A program made the position numbers and the translations under genes. From Verrucomicrobiota bacterium (GTDB taxonomy: Bacteria; Verrucomicrobiota; Verrucomicrobiia; Opitutales; Opitutaceae), in contig JAUPWC010000010.1 in assembly GCA_030916665.1 (NCBI GenBank), forward strand, positions 1 to 11,610: a stretch of 11,610 bases of DNA. Direction: 5' to 3'. Positions 8,167-11,610 of this stretch are shown in pieces; position 1 is the first letter of the stretch, and each line of letters opens with the position of its first letter. Under the pieces are notes generated by a model, which saw only the letters and a list, made by a program, of their open reading frames with translations, was not told the DNA's origin and searched no databases.

Positions 8167-8460
8167 ATGAACCCGACTCACCCGCAACTTCTGCTCGCCG
8201 CATGGCTGGGCGGCATGAGCCTGCTGGCCTTCGCCATGATCGGTTACAACAAGTGGCAGGCCGGACGCGGGGGCGGCCGGGTGTCCGAGGCGAACCTTTG
8301 GCTGGTCAGCGCCTTCGGTGGCTGGCCGGGCGGGCTCGCGGCGATCATTCTCTTCCGGCACAAGTCCGCGAAAACGTGGTTTCTCCTGGAGTTCATCGCC
8401 GCGCTTCTCGTCTGGATCACCCTGGTCGGCGCCGTGTTGAAGGTGGGACGCATGGTATGA
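8167..8460 (+). CDS. DUF1294 family small membrane protein
   Basis: A 97-residue inner-membrane protein of unknown function. It matches the DUF1294 pattern: an N-terminal helix ending in AFAMIGYNKWQAGRGGGRVSEANL (21-44), then FGGWPGGLAAIILFRHKSAKTWF (50-72). Three membrane helices are likely at about 7-26, 45-63 and 72-92. In many bacteria this domain is fused to a cold-shock domain; here it stands alone. ATG 8167 is preferred over the upstream in-frame ATG at 8134 because the extra 11 residues (MRWLRRAASSA) are not family-like. The nearest GGAG is 16 nt upstream, too far for a normal Shine-Dalgarno. Its TGA stop overlaps the ATG at 8457 (ATGA), which suggests translational coupling with the following frames. 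Confidence 0.88.
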   Translation: MNPTHPQLLLAAWLGGMSLLAFAMIGYNKWQAGRGGGRVSEANLWLVSAFGGWPGGLAAIILFRHKSAKTWFLLEFIAALLVWITLVGAVLKVGRMV

Positions 8461-8485
8461 GAGTGATGTGCTACCGGTGTTTTTG
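8457..8485 (+). repeat. Direct repeat copy 1 (near-copy of the DTW gene's 5' end)
   Basis: These 29 bases match 8612-8640 at 27 positions. The first 18 (ATGAGAGTGATGTGCTAC) and the last 8 (TGTTTTTG) are identical, and the only differences are CGG versus AGA in between. The offset between the copies is 155 bp. Confidence 0.9.
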
Positions 8486-8615
8486 TGCCCGGTCCTGCCC
8501 GGAGGGCACCCGGTCCGGTCACCCTCCGGCTGCGGTGGCAGCCTCCGGGCCATGCCTGCGGCATGACCATCTCCGCGCTGCCGCGCTCCGTGGCCGCCGG
8601 GCCGGCATGTCATGA
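8457..8615 (+). CDS. 52-codon ORF with a duplicated DTW N-terminus (possible leader peptide or decayed duplicate)
   Basis: This ORF begins MRVMCYRCF, the same nine residues as the DTW protein, then diverges into a Cys/Arg/Ala/Pro-rich sequence ending RRAGMS. It overlaps the DUF1294 stop by ATGA, and its own stop again overlaps the DTW start by ATGA. Cys5 and Cys8 are shared with the DTW protein's zinc-like knuckle; Cys10 and Cys14 are placed differently from its Cys15 and Cys17. The body of the ORF looks like translated palindromic repeat DNA rather than a folded domain. It may act only to carry ribosomes from DUF1294 to the DTW gene, or be a non-functional duplication scar. Its expression as a peptide is uncertain. 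Confidence 0.4.
   Translation: MRVMCYRCFCARSCPEGTRSGHPPAAVAASGPCLRHDHLRAAALRGRRAGMS
8499..8554. repeat. Palindrome-rich spacer between the two direct-repeat copies
   Basis: CCGGAGGG (8499-8506) and CCCTCCGG (8522-8529) form a perfect 8-bp inverted repeat with a 15-nt loop. Just downstream CATGCC and GGCATG pair around TGC, and GGCAGC near 8534 has a complement GCTGCC near 8578. The spacer thus looks like REP-type intergenic DNA caught between two copies of the gene start. Confidence 0.55.
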
Positions 8616-8640
8616 GAGTGATGTGCTACAGATGTTTTTG
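8612..8640 (+). repeat. Direct repeat copy 2 (true 5' end of the DTW gene)
   Basis: Second copy of the 29-base repeat, encoding MRVMCYRCFW at the start of the DTW protein. It differs from copy 1 at two positions, and both ATGs sit in the same ATGA overlap context. Confidence 0.9.
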
Positions 8641-9328
8641 GCCGGCGGCGCTCTGCTGGTGCGGGTCGCTGCATGCGATGCCGACGCGCACACGGTTTGT
8701 GTTCCTGATGCACCCGAAGGAATACAAGGAGGAGAAGGCCGGCACCGGCCGCCTCACCCACCTGTGTCTGCCCAACAGCGAACTGCACATGGGCACGGCG
8801 TTCGACGGGCACGAGCGCGTGCAGGTCCTGATCGCGGACCCGGCGAACCACTGTGCGCTGGTCTATCCGGGCCGGGAGGCGAGGAACCTGTCGAAGGGCG
8901 AGCTGACCGCCGCGGACCTGGGCGGGAAACAGCTGGTCGTCTTCCTGCTCGATGCGACCTGGCCGCTCGCGCGCAAGATGCTCCGGCTCAGTCCGAGCCT
9001 GCAACGGCTGCCCCGCATCATGTTCACGCCGACGGCGCCGAGCCGCTACATCATCAAGCAGCAGCCGCAGGAAGGCTGCCTCTCCACCCTGGAGGCCGTG
9101 CATGAACTGCTGCTGGTGCTGGAGAAAGGCGGACTCGACCGCTACGAGCGGCCCGACCAACTGCTCGGCATTTTCGACCGCATGCAGAAATTCCAGCTGG
9201 AGTGCGCGGCCGACCCAAACCGGCCGGGTTACCGGCGCAACCGTTACAGCGATCCGGCGGAGCGGAACAAGTCGCGCGGCGACAGCGGGCGTCGGCGGGA
9301 TAATTATTTGAAGCTGCCGGGCGCGTGA
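8612..9328 (+). CDS. DTW-domain tRNA-uridine aminocarboxypropyltransferase (TapT/YfiP-like)
   Basis: A 238-residue cytoplasmic enzyme of the DTW family. Characterised members transfer the 3-amino-3-carboxypropyl group of S-adenosylmethionine to a tRNA uridine (acp3U). The N-terminal Cys cluster (C5, C8, C15, C17 in MCYRCFWPAALCWC) matches the family's zinc-binding CxxCxxPxxxCxC. The signature appears as DATWPLARKML (114-124; D-x-T-W), followed by SRYIIKQQPQEGCLSTLEAV (144-163), which corresponds to the conserved R.QP...LSTLEA region. The last 30 residues are basic (RRNRYSDPAERNKSRGDSGRRRDNY), perhaps for tRNA contact. The start overlaps the upstream 52-codon ORF's stop (ATGA), with no Shine-Dalgarno, so it probably depends on coupling. 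It is convergent with the YqeY gene, 27 bp away. Confidence 0.92.
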   Translation: MRVMCYRCFWPAALCWCGSLHAMPTRTRFVFLMHPKEYKEEKAGTGRLTHLCLPNSELHMGTAFDGHERVQVLIADPANHCALVYPGREARNLSKGELTAADLGGKQLVVFLLDATWPLARKMLRLSPSLQRLPRIMFTPTAPSRYIIKQQPQEGCLSTLEAVHELLLVLEKGGLDRYERPDQLLGIFDRMQKFQLECAADPNRPGYRRNRYSDPAERNKSRGDSGRRRDNYLKLPGA

Positions 9329-9355
9329 GGGATGGAGGGCGCGCGTCCCTGCCGC

Positions 9356-9808
9356 TCACGCCAGCTTCGCCTGCACGAGTTTGCTGACGGCGCTGAAATC
9401 AATGAGCGGGGCTTCGGGGCGCTGTTTGAGCGCGCCGATGACCTTGCCCATTTCCTTCTTCGTGGTCGCGCCGGTGGCCGCGATCACCTCGGCGACGAGC
9501 GCCTCGAGTTTCACCGGATCGAGGCCCTTGGGCAGATACTTTTCAAGAATGGCGATCTCGGCCGTGTTGGCGGCGACGAGGTCGGCGCGGCCGCCTTTCT
9601 CAAACTCGGTGCGGGCGTCGGCGAGGTTTTTCACGGCCTTGCGCAGCGTCGCGACGACCAGCGCCTCGTCGATGTCCTTGTTCGCATCCATCGCGGCGCG
9701 CTTGATGGCGGCGTCCATGGTGCGGAGGGCGGTGGTGGTGGACGCGTCGCGGGCCTTCATGGCGGTGATGATGTCGGCGCGGAGCTGGTCGTAGGTGGGG
9801 GAGGACAT
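9356..9808 (-). CDS. GatB/YqeY domain-containing protein
   Basis: A 150-residue soluble, mostly helical protein of the YqeY family, which shares the tRNA-binding tail domain of GatB/GatE. The family is thought to act around tRNA or aminoacyl-tRNA, but its precise role is unknown. The match covers the full length: an N-terminal helical part (YDQLRADIITAMKARDASTTTALRTMDAAIKR), AEIAILEKYLPKGLDPVKLEALVAEVIAATGATTKKEMGKVIGALKQ, and a final SAVSKLVQAKL helix. ATG 9808 gives the usual family length; the frame is open to 9859, but the extra 17 residues (MTRLRRRSGLAQLPPPA) are not family-like. The leader is C-rich on the coding strand, without a Shine-Dalgarno. It lies downstream of the helicase on the same strand, separated by a large inverted repeat. 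Confidence 0.9.
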   Translation of the reverse strand: MSSPTYDQLRADIITAMKARDASTTTALRTMDAAIKRAAMDANKDIDEALVVATLRKAVKNLADARTEFEKGGRADLVAANTAEIAILEKYLPKGLDPVKLEALVAEVIAATGATTKKEMGKVIGALKQRPEAPLIDFSAVSKLVQAKLA

Positions 9809-9880
9809 GGCGGGCGGGGGGAGTTGGGCGAGTCCACTCCGGCGGCGCAGCCGGGTCAAGCTGCGGCTCTGGTTGCGTGG

Positions 9881-9930
9881 GTCGGGCTTTACGCCCGACG
9901 AAATGAGTCCCGTCGGGCGTAAAGCCCGAC
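9881..9930. repeat. 20-bp perfect inverted repeat with self-complementary arms (REPIN-like)
   Basis: GTCGGGCTTTACGCCCGACG (9881-9900) and its exact reverse complement (9911-9930) are separated by 10 nt (AAATGAGTCC). Each arm is itself a hairpin: GTCGGGC-TTTAC-GCCCGAC. Two inverted REP-like units thus form one 50-bp palindrome. It directly adjoins the helicase TAG stop (complement of 9931-9933). As RNA it would form a very stable stem, so it probably shapes the 3' end of the helicase transcript and insulates the YqeY gene. No T-run follows on either strand. Confidence 0.88.
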
Positions 9931-11610
9931 CTAAAGGCCGACCGGGGCGACGGTGACGAAACGCAACACGGGCGCGGCGGCGGCGCGGGATTCGGCGAGG
10001 GAGAGCGTGAAGCGGGCTTCCCAGTCGTTGAGACCTTCGGGGTCCACCAGCACCTGGGCGATCTGCCGGATGTCGCCGTCCTCGGTCGTGTGCGTGTTGA
10101 GCGCGGAACGGCCCTCGGGATCGAGACGGAAGCGGGCGCGGGCATCGAAGTAGGCGCCAAAGGCCTTCTCGATGCGCCGCGACTCGGCGAGGCGGGCGGT
10201 TTCGGGCGTGGTGCCGACGGGAATATCCGGATCAGCCAGGCGTGCGGCGGCGGCTTCCCAGTCCCGCGCGGCGGCGTCCTGCAGGAAGCCGAGGATGTCG
10301 ATGCGCACGGCGCGCTTGAATGCGGCCTGGTCCCGCGTGACGTCAAAGCTCGACGGCCGGGCGGGCTTGTCGGCGGCATCGGCGGCGACGAACTCCGGAT
10401 TGCGCAGGCGCTCCCATTCCTCGAGCAGGCTGGAGTCGATCGCGCGGATGAGTTCGCGGAAGTAGTCCTCCATCTCGACCACGGCCTCGGTCTTGAAGGA
10501 GGCGGGCACGGTCTGCGCCAGCACCTTGAACGTCTGCATCAGGTGGCGGAGCAGGAGCCCTTCGCTGCGCTCGAGCCCGTAGTCGCGGATGTAGTCGGCG
10601 AACGACATGTAGCGCTCGAACATCTCGCGCGCGATGGACTTGGGGCGGATGTTCTCGCCCTCGACCCACGGGTGGGCGGCGGCGAAGGCGTTGAAGGTCT
10701 CGTAGAGGAACTCGCGCTGCGGTTTCGGGTGCTCGGTGATCTCCTCGAGCTTCTCCATGCGCTCGTCGTAGGGCACGCCGGCGGCCTTGAGCTCGTTGAG
10801 CTTCTCGGTCTTCAGCCGGTCCACCTGTTTGCGCAGGATTTGCTCCGGGTCCTCGACGATGGCCTCGCACAGCGTGAGCACGTTGAAGGGGTGGTCCGGG
10901 CTCTCGCGGTCGAGCCTGGGCAGGGTGTCGATCAGATAGAGCGAGAGCGCCTGATGGAGGGAGAAGTCGTCCTGCAGCTCGACGTTGACGCGGATCTTCC
11001 GGCCCGACGGCGGGCGCGCGCCGGGTGGCAGGATCTCGACGATCTTTCGATCCACGAGCGCGCGGAAGAGCTGCCAGGCGCGCTTGCGCAGGCCGGCCTT
11101 CTTGGCGGGCTTTTCGTGGCAGTCGCGGACCAGGAGCTGTAGCGCGCGGCAGCCGTCGGTGTCGCGGCCGAGCATGAGCAGGAGCATGCCGTGCGTGACG
11201 GAGAACCGCGACACGAGTTCCTCGGCCGGCGCGGTCATCAGTTTCTCGAAGGTCTTCGCGTCCCAGCCGACGGTGCCCTCGGGGGCGCTTTGCTTGACGA
11301 GCTTCTTTTTTTTCGCCGGGTCGGCGGCAGCCTTGGCCTCGGCCTGCTTGTTGGCGATGACATGCTCGGGTGCCTGCACGACGACGTACCCCTGGTCGTC
11401 GTATCCTGCGCGCCCGGCGCGGCCGGCGACCTGGCGAAAGTCGCGCACACTGAGGATGGCGGCCTTCTGGCCGTCGTATTTCCAGAGCTGGGTGAAGACG
11501 ACCGTGCGGATGGGCACGTTGATGCCGACGCCGAGGGTGTCGGTGCCGCAGATGAGCTTGAGCAGGCCCTTTTGCGCGAGCTGTTCGACGAGGATCCGGT
11601 ATTTCGGCAG
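9931..11610 (-). CDS. Ski2-like DEAD/DEAH-box helicase with DUF3516-type C-terminus (partial, N-terminus beyond window)
   Basis: The window holds the C-terminal 559 residues of an ATP-dependent RNA/DNA helicase; the frame is open to the right edge and ends at TAG 9931. The visible part of the second RecA domain includes [23 protein letters not shown] (motif V region, residues 16-38) and [15 protein letters not shown] (motif VI, 60-74; the two arginines contact ATP). Motifs I and II lie outside. A Lys/Ala-rich insert (about 87-106) separates this from a long helical C-terminal region ([16 protein letters not shown]..., [41 protein letters not shown]) resembling the DUF3516 region of bacterial Ski2-like helicases. 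A GTG at 11517 should not be taken as the start, because it cuts motif V. Its cellular role is not established; RNA processing or turnover is an inference from the superfamily. Confidence 0.9.
   Translation of the reverse strand: MPKYRILVEQLAQKGLLKLICGTDTLGVGINVPIRTVVFTQLWKYDGQKAAILSVRDFRQVAGRAGRAGYDDQGYVVVQAPEHVIANKQAEAKAAADPAKKKKLVKQSAPEGTVGWDAKTFEKLMTAPAEELVSRFSVTHGMLLLMLGRDTDGCRALQLLVRDCHEKPAKKAGLRKRAWQLFRALVDRKIVEILPPGARPPSGRKIRVNVELQDDFSLHQALSLYLIDTLPRLDRESPDHPFNVLTLCEAIVEDPEQILRKQVDRLKTEKLNELKAAGVPYDERMEKLEEITEHPKPQREFLYETFNAFAAAHPWVEGENIRPKSIAREMFERYMSFADYIRDYGLERSEGLLLRHLMQTFKVLAQTVPASFKTEAVVEMEDYFRELIRAIDSSLLEEWERLRNPEFVAADAADKPARPSSFDVTRDQAAFKRAVRIDILGFLQDAAARDWEAAAARLADPDIPVGTTPETARLAESRRIEKAFGAYFDARARFRLDPEGRSALNTHTTEDGDIRQIAQVLVDPEGLNDWEARFTLSLAESRAAAAPVLRFVTVAPVGL

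Noticed and set aside
10090..11142. 350-codon plus-strand frame opposite the helicase
   Set aside because: Antisense shadow; the minus-strand frame carries helicase motifs V and VI and is continuous to the window edge.
11515..11517. GTG as the start of the helicase
   Set aside because: The frame continues upstream in perfect motif-V sequence ([13 protein letters not shown]), so the gene simply runs out of the window.

Overview
The window is a GC-rich bacterial chromosome segment. Three things suggest Verrucomicrobiota, probably the Opitutales/Opitutaceae: the style of a Tat-exported Gfo/Idh/MocA oxidoreductase, a Ski2-like helicase with a DUF3516-type tail, and many short palindromic intergenic repeats. 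This placement is inferred from gene content, not from a marker gene. No rRNA, tRNA, CRISPR array, transposase or prophage gene was seen, and no known defence or biosynthetic cluster is present. Hardly any start codon is preceded by a clear Shine-Dalgarno sequence.

Left part (1-5803, all minus strand). In transcription order: an unrecognised secreted protein (5803-4898); a response regulator fused to a class III adenylate/guanylate cyclase (4815-3775, GTG start); a repeat-rich gap with a REPIN-like element (3425-3774); a small BamE/SmpA-like secreted protein (3424-3029); a PilZ-domain protein with an intact c-di-GMP motif (2982-2116); and the first 636 residues of a monomeric NADP-dependent isocitrate dehydrogenase (1909 to the window edge). 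The isocitrate dehydrogenase carries an in-frame, repeat-like insertion.

Middle part (5804-8044). A divergent promoter region leads to the Gfo/Idh/MocA oxidoreductase (plus strand, 5990-7390). It ends in a double-hairpin terminator shared with a convergent gene for a small secreted, probably beta-rich protein (8044-7460).

Right part (8045-11610). A DUF1294 membrane protein (8167-8460), a 52-codon ORF (8457-8615) and a DTW-domain tRNA-modification enzyme (8612-9328) are linked by two successive ATGA stop/start overlaps. The short ORF begins with a 29-bp near-copy of the DTW gene's own 5' end. On the opposite strand lie a GatB/YqeY-domain protein (9808-9356), a 20-bp perfect inverted repeat built of self-complementary arms (9881-9930), and the C-terminal 559 residues of a Ski2-like helicase.

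Most genes are housekeeping or signalling functions. Two second-messenger proteins lie within 3 kb of each other: a phosphorylation-gated cyclase and a c-di-GMP receptor. The most unusual observations are the duplicated 5' end upstream of the DTW gene, the repeat-derived insertion in the isocitrate dehydrogenase, and the REPIN-like elements.
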